This document shows, piece after piece, positions 34,433 to 41,905 of a DNA stretch of 64,000 nt; the first letter of the stretch is position 1; each line of letters begins with the position of its first letter. Origin of the DNA: Candidatus Caccoplasma merdavium (lineage in GTDB: Bacteria; Bacteroidota; Bacteroidia; Bacteroidales; UBA11471); NCBI GenBank assembly GCA_018715595.1, contig DVLI01000017.1, positions 62,001 through 126,000 of the forward strand, read 5' to 3'. The translations under genes and the position numbers were made by a program. The notes beneath the pieces were generated by a model. The model searched no databases. It saw nothing but the letters and a program-made list of their open reading frames with translations, and was not told the DNA's origin.

Positions 34433-34586
34433 GTCGGCAAATAGATAATCTGTTCGAACTCATGATTGGGGATATTTTATTCCCCCGGTTTGTTGGCAAG
34501 GGCGGAAATTTGTCCCTTGATTTCCCGGTATGACCGAGTGGCGATAATGTCGTAAAAGTGAATATCGTCAAATACCAAAGAAGAAT

Positions 34587-35207
34587 TTACCGTATGAACG
34601 AGGTTCTCAGGCGAGGTTCATATACAGGTTTTTCTATGCCTTGGTTTTTCCCGGCTTCGATGCATCGGAGCAACCAAGCCATGTTTTGTCCCAACACGCG
34701 CATGGTCTGTAATCCTTCTTCGTCTTTCTTTACGTCCTCGGGTTTGGAGCCGTGGACCGAGTTCCAATATTGAGAAGCGACAATAGGCATGTTGTTGAGT
34801 GTGAAATATTGATTGAGTTGCTCGAAGGTGGCTGATGCTCCGCCTCGTCGGCAGGAGACGACCGAAGCACCCAATTTCCCGGCCCAACGAGTGCCGGTTG
34901 CGTAGAATAAACGGTTTAAGAAAGAGACAAGTTGTCCCGATGGGGCACTGAAATAGACCGGCGTGCCGATGATGATTCCGTCAAATTCGTCCAATCGTTT
35001 TTGAATTTCCTGCACCTGGTCATCTCGGAAACAATGTCCTGTTTTCAGGCAACTGCCGCAAGCAATGCAACCGGCAATGGGGTTGTGTCCCAGATAGAGC
35101 ATTTCCGTTTCTATGCCATTGGCTTGTAAGGTTGTTTCTGCTTCGTGCAATGCTGTATAGGTACACCCGTTTGCGTGCGGACTTCCGTTAATGAGTAAGA
35201 CTTTCAT
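34587..35207 (-). CDS. Flavodoxin-like NAD(P)H-dependent FMN reductase family protein
   Basis: 206 residues. The start LLINGSPHANGCTYTAL is the FMN phosphate-binding loop, followed by CIACGSCLKTGHC (four Cys in a CxxCxxCx5C-like arrangement characteristic of the iron-sulfur flavoprotein/reductase branch), DGIIIGTPVYFSAPSGQLVSFLNR (isoalloxazine-binding) and SCRRGGASATFEQL. A role in flavin-dependent redox chemistry in the cytoplasm is likely; the partner is unknown. It stands alone on the minus strand with its own -7 box. Confidence 0.88.
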   Translation of the reverse strand: MKVLLINGSPHANGCTYTALHEAETTLQANGIETEMLYLGHNPIAGCIACGSCLKTGHCFRDDQVQEIQKRLDEFDGIIIGTPVYFSAPSGQLVSFLNRLFYATGTRWAGKLGASVVSCRRGGASATFEQLNQYFTLNNMPIVASQYWNSVHGSKPEDVKKDEEGLQTMRVLGQNMAWLLRCIEAGKNQGIEKPVYEPRLRTSFIR

Positions 35208-35253
35208 GATTTTATGGTGATTGGTTGATGTATGATAACCGTTTCCTTTCTGA

Positions 35254-35261
35254 CAAAGGTA
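35254..35261 (-). promoter_or_regulatory. -7 box of the flavodoxin-like gene
   Basis: Minus-strand TACCTTTG, about 47 nt before the ATG at 35207. Confidence 0.5.
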
Positions 35262-35470
35262 ATATTTTTTGTCGGCCCAGAAAAGAATGCTATCAAAATT
35301 CGACGCATCGTCTCCAACGTCCCAACTTGATATTGGGATAGACCGGGAGGCTCTTTTTCATGCGGTTGTTTATGGTCGTTTTATTCCCGATGGAGTGGGG
35401 TTGGAGAGGGGCGAAACCTTTCAGGTCGGGACGTAATCTGTCGATTTTATTAGATTATTCCCGTGAATTT
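35262..35470. other. Intergenic stretch between divergent genes, nothing recognised
   Basis: Roughly 200 nt between the two divergent promoters. No reading frame, repeat or RNA family was recognised beyond promoter elements. Confidence 0.4.
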
Positions 35471-35481
35471 GCTTACATTTG
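35450..35481 (+). promoter_or_regulatory. Promoter of the AI-2E family permease gene
   Basis: TTAG (35450-35453), 20 nt, TACATTTG (35474-35481). The -7 box fits fully, the -33 box has one mismatch. Confidence 0.5.
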
Positions 35482-35556
35482 TCATGACGTATGATGGCTT
35501 TCGGTCGGGAGGCTTTTTCCTACGGTGACGCAATTTATAAAATATCGGAAACAGTT

Positions 35557-36693
35557 ATGAAATCAATACGACAACCCTATACCTTCGACCGGGTGATACG
35601 CATCTTGTTTACGGCGGTAGCCATAGTTGCCGTTTTTTATTTGATACGTTTGCTCAAAAGCGCATTGCTTCCCTTCCTGATAGCCTGGCTCATGGCCTAC
35701 CTTGTCAATCCGTTTGTTGAATTCATTCAATATCGTTGCCGGGTGAAGATACGCATCATTGCCATTTTCCTGGCACTAATCATCTTGGGTGGGGTGATCG
35801 CCTTGTTTGTGTGGTTGATAACACCCGGAATTGTTGAAGAGGCTTCGAAAATGCGGACATTGATTCATGACTATCTCACGCGGGGGTCATCAATAACCCC
35901 GTTTATACCGGAGAGTTGGCATCATTATTTGCAGGAACGCATCAATTTTACCCGCATTGCCGAAGCTATGGATCCACAAGATTGGCGTATGTTGATAGAA
36001 AAAACGGCTACACAGTTGTGGGCGTTGCTCACCGGTTCGGTCAATCAGATTATCAACATCATCAGTTGGCTCATCATCTTTCTCTATTTTATTTTTATCT
36101 TGCTCGATTACGACAAAATCATTTCCGGTTTCAAGGCGTTGATACCCAATCGGTATCGAACAAAGACACTTGAAATTTTCAACGACGTGAAGGAGAGCAT
36201 GAATCGCTATTTCCGCGGACAGGCTTGTGTCGCATTCCTGGTGGGAATTTTGTTCAGTATCGGCTTCTCGATAGTAGGGTTGCCGTTGGCCATTTTGCTG
36301 GGGCTCTTTATAGGGTTGCTCAATATGGTTCCTTATTTGCAGGTCGTCGGTTTTTTGCCGACGCTGCTGTTGTGCATGTTGAAGTCGGTCGAGCCCGGAC
36401 AAAGCTTTTGGTGGCTTGTCTTTGCCTGTGTCATTGTCTTTGTTGTCGTGCAGCTCATAGAAGATATGATTCTCGTGCCGCGCATCATGGGGCATGTCAT
36501 GGGGCTCAACCCGGCCATAATCCTGTTGTCCCTTTCGATATGGGGCACGTTGCTGGGCTTGATAGGCATGATTATCGCCCTGCCGCTGACGACGCTTTTG
36601 CAGTCTTACTACGAACGCTATATCTTGCGCGAAGATACCAAAGAAGATGTCCCGATAGAAAATTCTGAAAATGAGAAAAATAATGATGCGTAA
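35557..36693 (+). CDS. AI-2E family transporter (YdiK/PerM-like permease)
   Basis: 378 residues from the ATG at 35557; the frame is open to 35491 but the extra residues are not family-like and begin within a few bases of the predicted start of transcription. It has seven to eight membrane helices. Family features are LLPFLIAWLMAYLVNPFVEFIQ near the N-terminus, the PxxIxxxL helix with GLFIGLLNMVPYLQVVGFLPTLLL, and VVQLIEDMILVPRIMGHVMGLNPAIILLSLSIWG. Members export small molecules or act as Na+/H+ antiporters; the substrate is unknown. The charged C-terminus (ENSENEKNNDA) is cytoplasmic. Confidence 0.9.
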   Translation: MKSIRQPYTFDRVIRILFTAVAIVAVFYLIRLLKSALLPFLIAWLMAYLVNPFVEFIQYRCRVKIRIIAIFLALIILGGVIALFVWLITPGIVEEASKMRTLIHDYLTRGSSITPFIPESWHHYLQERINFTRIAEAMDPQDWRMLIEKTATQLWALLTGSVNQIINIISWLIIFLYFIFILLDYDKIISGFKALIPNRYRTKTLEIFNDVKESMNRYFRGQACVAFLVGILFSIGFSIVGLPLAILLGLFIGLLNMVPYLQVVGFLPTLLLCMLKSVEPGQSFWWLVFACVIVFVVVQLIEDMILVPRIMGHVMGLNPAIILLSLSIWGTLLGLIGMIIALPLTTLLQSYYERYILREDTKEDVPIENSENEKNNDA

Positions 36694-36725
36694 TATTTTT
36701 TAACACATAAAAAGTAGACTTAAAA

Positions 36726-36757
36726 TTTGGCGTGAAGTAAAATAAGTCTTACCTTTG
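36726..36757 (+). promoter_or_regulatory. Promoter of tRNA-Lys
   Basis: TTTG (36726-36729), exactly 20 nt, TACCTTTG (36750-36757): perfect matches to both Bacteroidetes boxes and the best promoter in the window. Confidence 0.75.
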
Positions 36758-36796
36758 CCACGCATTTGAGAAAAACACCATGTTTTTCGATGCGAT

Positions 36797-36872
36797 GATT
36801 CGCTAGCTCAGCTGGTAGAGCACAACACTTTTAATGTTGGGGTCCTGGGTTCGAGCCCCAGGCGGATCACCA
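36797..36872 (+). tRNA. tRNA-Lys (anticodon UUU)
   Basis: A 76-nt cloverleaf with encoded CCA. The acceptor stem GATTCGC pairs with GCGGATC (one T-G pair). The D arm holds AGCTCAGCTGGTAGAGC, the anticodon stem is CAACA/TGTTG with loop CTTTTAA (anticodon TTT, positions 36830-36832), and the T arm holds GGTTCGAGCCC. A perfect promoter lies 40 nt upstream and the terminator begins at the last base. Confidence 0.98.
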
Positions 36873-36908
36873 AAAAGAGAGTTACTGCAACAGTAACTCT
36901 CTTTTTTT
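36872..36908 (+). terminator. Terminator of tRNA-Lys
   Basis: Perfect 16-bp stem AAAAAGAGAGTTACTG (36872-36887) with 36891-36906, 3-nt loop and a T-run. Confidence 0.9.
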
Positions 36909-36948
36909 GTCCCCGAATATACCCTTCAACCCGGGGCGATAAAGAACA

Positions 36949-37926
36949 TCAGTAAGCGATGGGGAACTCGATGGTTTCTGAGTCTTCTTCCCACTCTTCG
37001 ATGGTGAAGTGTCCCGATGTTTCGCCCACGATGATGTCGCCCATGACGATATTCAGGGTAAGGCGGGTATTGGCGGATAGGGTACTTCCGAGGTTTTGAG
37101 ACAGTTTGTGCAGGCTGCCGTCTTGCATCGTGATGCGCAACTCAAAGAGTGGATTGGCGGCCGAGGGGAAGAGCATGACCGTGGCATTGCTCATCGTTTT
37201 GCCATCGTCGGAGCGTACCAGCCCGAATTTGACCGTCTTGGTCTTGTTCTCGGCTTGGGCCGTGTAGTAATTCATTTTTTCGGCGATGCTGCCGATGCGG
37301 ACTTCCATCGACGCGATGTTGGGGCTGAACGTGCTGCTGTCGTTCATGGTTACCGATACTTTGACTCCGGCCACGACACGCGTGAGGGCCACACTCAGGT
37401 CTTCATAGGTAATGTCGGCTTCCTTTACGGCGTGGACGATGTCGTAAACCGGTGCGTAAGTGCTGTCATTGTTGGCGCGGAGTTGCAGATAGAGCGAGGA
37501 CATGTCGCTGCCGATGCTTACCCCCGGCGTGATGATGGCGGGGTGGCTGTATTCGGGTTCGTCATATACCGGTGTACCCCAATAGACCATGTTGTATTCT
37601 CCTTCCGGGAGCGATAGTTGCCGGTAATACTGGTCGAGAATTTCTCCGTTTTCAAGTGGATAGAAGCCGTTGAACGAACTGAGTTTCTTGTTGATATAGT
37701 TCCCGAAGTAAAACGATGTGTTTCCGATGCAGGGAAATATTTCGAGAATGCCGGTCATGTCTATCTGGTTCCCTTCGGGGTCATCGACATACACGGCAAC
37801 CCGGGGCGTGACAAGAGGGGCTGTTGCCGTCGGGGTATTGTCGGTGTTGATTTTTTTGTCATCGTCTTTTGAGCAGGAGATTGCCAGTAATAACAAGGGA
37901 AGTATTCCCCACATGCATTTTTTCAT
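36949..37926 (-). CDS. FimB/Mfa2-like fimbrial-anchor-type lipoprotein
   Basis: 325 residues. Lipobox LLAISC near residue 18. The body is beta-rich with LRITMQDGSLHKLSQNLGSTLSANTRLTLNIVMGD near the end and the ALTRVVAGVKVSV segment in the middle, a pattern I associate with the FimB/Mfa2 and fimbrillin superfamily of Bacteroidales, whose members anchor or cap surface fimbriae. No fimbrillin subunit gene is adjacent. The assignment rests on these patterns only and a general surface lipoprotein is the alternative. Confidence 0.55.
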   Translation of the reverse strand: MKKCMWGILPLLLLAISCSKDDDKKINTDNTPTATAPLVTPRVAVYVDDPEGNQIDMTGILEIFPCIGNTSFYFGNYINKKLSSFNGFYPLENGEILDQYYRQLSLPEGEYNMVYWGTPVYDEPEYSHPAIITPGVSIGSDMSSLYLQLRANNDSTYAPVYDIVHAVKEADITYEDLSVALTRVVAGVKVSVTMNDSSTFSPNIASMEVRIGSIAEKMNYYTAQAENKTKTVKFGLVRSDDGKTMSNATVMLFPSAANPLFELRITMQDGSLHKLSQNLGSTLSANTRLTLNIVMGDIIVGETSGHFTIEEWEEDSETIEFPIAY

Positions 37927-38051
37927 AATCGTACGTTTAAAGAGTTTCTTAGACTTGTTTCCTATTGTAACAAGAATGGTGGGGTAAAGTTCCCGTAGTC
38001 ATTGTTTTGTTATCGAAATTTGTGTCGGTGTCGCTTCTTGTTTTTTGACTG

Positions 38052-38092
38052 GGAAAACAAAAACGGTACCTTCTTGATAGAAGGTACCGTTT
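38052..38092 (-). terminator. Terminator of the PL1-CE8 operon
   Basis: Perfect 14-bp stem AAACGGTACCTTCT (38061-38074) with 38079-38092 and a TGAT loop. On the minus strand a TTTTGTTTT stretch follows. Confidence 0.85.
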
Positions 38093-38116
38093 GAGAATCA
38101 CAAAGGCAGGGCAGGG

Positions 38117-41100
38117 TTATTTGACAATGACTTTTTGTCCGTTGACCAGATAAAAGCCTGCGGGTAAAGAGGTGATGAAGTGAACGCCCGGTTGGTATGT
38201 GCCTTCTTTGACCTGTTGGCCTGAGACATTGTGGATCGACACAGGAAGAGGGCTCTGTACCAAAATTTCGATATAGCCGTTACCGCCTATGGCAACCATG
38301 TCGGGACGATGGTTGTCGTCTGCCAGGGTATTGCTGCCCGATGTGCCATCTTGGGCGGTGCTCGATGGGCCGAGACTGCCATACTCGTTCACGGCTTTTA
38401 CGGTAAAACTGTCGCTTTTTGCCGAAGCATCGACCACACTTTGGCATTGGGTGGTGATGTCGACAACCGAGTCGTTTTGCAGCACGAGGTAGCAGATGGC
38501 ATAGTCGCAGGCTTCCCAAGACAAGATGTCTTTGTTTTTACGGACATTTTCGGGGGCAGCGATGGGTTCGAAGAACTGACGCGGATTCCAGTTGTCGGCA
38601 CCCGGTATGATGTTGTCGTAGTTCATGCGGGCAGCCTCTTCGGCCGAGATGGTGGCGCGGCAGCTGCCGGTAATGGTTTCGCCGTTTTCGGTGTAGCTGT
38701 ATTGTGTGCGTCGGTTACTCAGGTCGATGGGGTTGCCGTCGGCGTCCATGCTGTTGTATTCGGCAAAGAGAGCAGGAATGGTGCCCATGTTGTTCCAACC
38801 GATGGCACTGGGTATGCGTTTCATGGTCGTGTTGAGATATATGGCGATGGGGCTGTTGTGCCACGGGCGGCCCAACGCGTCCTTGTTGTCGACCACACCG
38901 TCGATGGTGCAACTCTCGAAGACGTAGCCATATCGGGTGCCCTCTTTATGGGCCGGAGCTACGATGACGCTACCCGTCGACCGCAGGTTATATAGTTCGC
39001 AGGTTTCAAAGAGACAGTCTCCTCCTCCGTAGATGTAGTCGACTGCACCTTCGATGTAACACTCTTTTGCATAGAGTCGGTCGCTTACTTGGTTGGTCGA
39101 GGTCTGCCAAGTATCCTGGAACGAGCGGAAGTTGCAATGATAGAAGGCGTGGCGGTCGTTGCGGGTATACATGGCCAAGGCCATGGGTCCGTTCTGCTGT
39201 TCATATCCCCAAGTATTGATATAGGAGATATTCTCACTGTAAAAGTCGCTGCTCGAAACCTTCACTACCGTGCCGTCGTCTTTTGCCGGATAGTAGGCGG
39301 CATTGTTGGCCGAGAAGTCCCAGCCGGCATCTCCTTCGGCGGCACAATTTATTTTGTATTGAATGATGGTGCGGTCGCGGTCCTGACCGATGAGGTGGAT
39401 AAAGGGTTTGTTACCGGGTATGCGCACCAGTCCGTCGTAGACGCCATTCTTGATGAAAATCAGATAGGGCTTGCTTCTGTTTTCCGGTGCTGCATCGATG
39501 GCCGCCTGCACGCTGGTGTAGTCACCTGTCCCGTCGGCGGCAACCACAGCGTCGAAAGTCTTGGCGGCAGGTCGCGGCCGTTCCATGGTGGTAAATTGCA
39601 AGGTGACGCCTGCAAACCGGTTGCCGCTCAGGTCGGTGATGGCACCTTCGGGAATGACCACATTATAGGTGGTTCCGTAGGTAAGTCCCGAATAGGCATA
39701 GCTGGCCGTCTTGCTGCCGAATACCGGGGTAAGAACCTCGCCGTTGAGAGTTACTTCGCCGTCTCCGGCCTGTACTTTCTCATCGAATGTGAGCACGATG
39801 TTGCCGTTGGCCGAGGCCGTGTTTGAGTTTTGAGCCGGAGTGGTCGACAGAAGTTGTGGTGCCGTAAAGTCATCGACGTGCATCTCGTCGGCATATACAA
39901 AGACGTCGGCCAAGTAGAATCCCTCGGTGTCACTGCCCGATGACGAGCCAAGCAACTCGGTGGTCGCATCACCTATCCAGCGAACATAAATGCTCTTTTT
40001 TGAGTTTTCAGAAAGCGTGTCGGGCAACATGGCGTCGAAAGCAATCCACTCGCTGCTTATTCCTGCGAATGTCGTGTCGGCCAAGTCGGTGAAATGAGTG
40101 CCGTCGATGGAGTATTGCATCTTCTGTTTTTTGTGCACGCAGTTGTTGTCGGCGGCAATGTAGCTGTGTATCTTGATGTTTTCATATCCCGCGGCAGAGA
40201 ACTTCGCGACTATATAGCGGGGGTTGTCCATATCCGAGAAGTTCGTGTAACGGCGGGCACAAAAGAATGTCTTCCCGCCGAATGTCCTTTCCGAGCCGCC
40301 CCAGTTGGTGGAGGAGCCATCTCCGTTGAATAGCGACATAATCCCTTGGTTGTCGCTCTTGAAATAGTAGTCGCCTGGCCGTTCGTTCCGAGCCGGGTTC
40401 TTTTCTGTGTCGAAGTCCCAACCTACAATAAAGGGAACGACATCGTAATGAAGGGTCAATTCACGGTCTTGGTCCATGACGACGGTTTGTTTGTTTTCGC
40501 CGGTTCCGTCGCCCCAATACAAGAAAGTGGTTACCGAGTTGGGAACAACCGTGACGGTTACCTCTTCGCCACTTTCATAGCGGTTGTTCTCTTTTTGAGG
40601 CGAGAGCATGTATTCTCCCCAAGGGGCTCCTTCACCTTCTTTTCCGATGTTCAGGGTATAGAGGGTTTGCAAAGCAAATGTGGCGGATATTTCGACATCT
40701 TCATCAAGGGTGAACGTGTAGGGGTTGTCGGTAGAGAGGATATTCCCTTCGACATCTTTCCAAGCCTCGAAACGGTAACCATAGTTATGGGTTGCCGATA
40801 TGGTTACATTGGTTCCTTTTTCATAATTACCCGATAATGGTGAGGTGGTTCCTCCCTCTTGTGGCAGGCTGTTGGTGGTCAATGTGACCGCCTGCGAGAA
40901 AGTTTTCAGCCAACGCGGGTCGCCTATGACGCCCCCTTCGGTCGAGGCTGAGGCGAGAGGCGAGGTCGATACAATCGTGAAATCTCCGTTTTCAGGGTCG
41001 GGAAATATTTGGCTGATGTCTAAAGATTCGAGAGTCAGGTCTTCTATCTCCGAACTTACGGCATTCGACACCGAGTATCCGCCGTAGTTGTCGATGAGGT

Positions 41101-41884
41101 TGTTTTGGGCGGTGAGGCTTCCCCCTTTGGCGGCAATGACAAGGGGTTTTTGCCCGGCTACACCGGCTGTCGAGATGATGTTGTTGCGGAAGGTGTAGGT
41201 CGATTCGTTGCTGTACTTGGCATCTATCTTGCACAGTGCATACGACGAGCTTTTAGACCATTTGTATACGGTGTTGTTTTCAAAAATGAATGTCAGGACG
41301 ATGTCCGATGTCGTGTTCTTGGGCCCGAAAAAGCTCTCGCCCGACGTATAGTTTTTGAGGGTACAGTTTTTTACCGATACCGATTTTACGCCATGCTGGG
41401 GGTAGAGGAAACAGTATCCGTTGGCCCCGCAATCGCTGATGATGCAGTTGGTAAATTCGATGGCGTCGATGGTCTTTCCGGCATTGTTGGTGCGAAGGAA
41501 GCAGCGTCCGATGTCGGATATGGAGCAGTTGCGCACGGTGATTGTCTTTACGTTGCCGTATGACATGTCGATGAAGTAATTTTCTCCGGTGGCAATCTCC
41601 AATCCGTCGAGAATGATGCCGCCATCGGTATCGCTTTCGTTACCGGTGAAAGTACCGGTAAAAACGACCTCGGCACCCGGAGCCGCTTTCAACGTGAGGG
41701 TCTTTCCGTTGGGAAAAGTGAGCCGACCGCTGTATGTGCCACTTTCGAGCAGTAAGATGTCCTGGTCGGCGGCTTGGTTAAATTCCGATGTCAATGTATT
41801 GACATCGACGGACGTCTCCTTGGCATGGCCTGTCAAGCCCGGTAAGAGAAGGAGTGTTGTAAGGAAAAAATGTCGTATTTTCAT
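38117..41884 (-). CDS. Giant modular pectin methylesterase (CE8) with beta-helix N-terminal region
   Basis: 1255 residues. Order: signal peptide 1-21; right-handed beta-helix 22-330 (repeated NNTV/NNII/NCTL rungs); two InlB-like small beta repeats 331-482; GWDF jelly-roll module 483-668; Ig-like domain 671-768; CE8 pectinesterase 776-1105; fibronectin-like segment to about 1175; sorting-like tail 1210-1255 (GFYLVNGQKVIVK). CE8 catalytic text: SFQDTW (Asp924), AVDYIYGGG (Asp949), LGRPW (Arg1006). The oxyanion-helper Gln is Met901 in NGPMALAM, whereas the paralogue at 59697 has Gln. It should remove methyl esters from pectin outside the cell. Second gene of an operon, 21 nt after a PL1 lyase. 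Confidence 0.92.
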   Translation of the reverse strand: MKIRHFFLTTLLLLPGLTGHAKETSVDVNTLTSEFNQAADQDILLLESGTYSGRLTFPNGKTLTLKAAPGAEVVFTGTFTGNESDTDGGIILDGLEIATGENYFIDMSYGNVKTITVRNCSISDIGRCFLRTNNAGKTIDAIEFTNCIISDCGANGYCFLYPQHGVKSVSVKNCTLKNYTSGESFFGPKNTTSDIVLTFIFENNTVYKWSKSSSYALCKIDAKYSNESTYTFRNNIISTAGVAGQKPLVIAAKGGSLTAQNNLIDNYGGYSVSNAVSSEIEDLTLESLDISQIFPDPENGDFTIVSTSPLASASTEGGVIGDPRWLKTFSQAVTLTTNSLPQEGGTTSPLSGNYEKGTNVTISATHNYGYRFEAWKDVEGNILSTDNPYTFTLDEDVEISATFALQTLYTLNIGKEGEGAPWGEYMLSPQKENNRYESGEEVTVTVVPNSVTTFLYWGDGTGENKQTVVMDQDRELTLHYDVVPFIVGWDFDTEKNPARNERPGDYYFKSDNQGIMSLFNGDGSSTNWGGSERTFGGKTFFCARRYTNFSDMDNPRYIVAKFSAAGYENIKIHSYIAADNNCVHKKQKMQYSIDGTHFTDLADTTFAGISSEWIAFDAMLPDTLSENSKKSIYVRWIGDATTELLGSSSGSDTEGFYLADVFVYADEMHVDDFTAPQLLSTTPAQNSNTASANGNIVLTFDEKVQAGDGEVTLNGEVLTPVFGSKTASYAYSGLTYGTTYNVVIPEGAITDLSGNRFAGVTLQFTTMERPRPAAKTFDAVVAADGTGDYTSVQAAIDAAPENRSKPYLIFIKNGVYDGLVRIPGNKPFIHLIGQDRDRTIIQYKINCAAEGDAGWDFSANNAAYYPAKDDGTVVKVSSSDFYSENISYINTWGYEQQNGPMALAMYTRNDRHAFYHCNFRSFQDTWQTSTNQVSDRLYAKECYIEGAVDYIYGGGDCLFETCELYNLRSTGSVIVAPAHKEGTRYGYVFESCTIDGVVDNKDALGRPWHNSPIAIYLNTTMKRIPSAIGWNNMGTIPALFAEYNSMDADGNPIDLSNRRTQYSYTENGETITGSCRATISAEEAARMNYDNIIPGADNWNPRQFFEPIAAPENVRKNKDILSWEACDYAICYLVLQNDSVVDITTQCQSVVDASAKSDSFTVKAVNEYGSLGPSSTAQDGTSGSNTLADDNHRPDMVAIGGNGYIEILVQSPLPVSIHNVSGQQVKEGTYQPGVHFITSLPAGFYLVNGQKVIVK

Positions 41885-41905
41885 GGGTATGAGAAGGTTT
41901 TGTGA

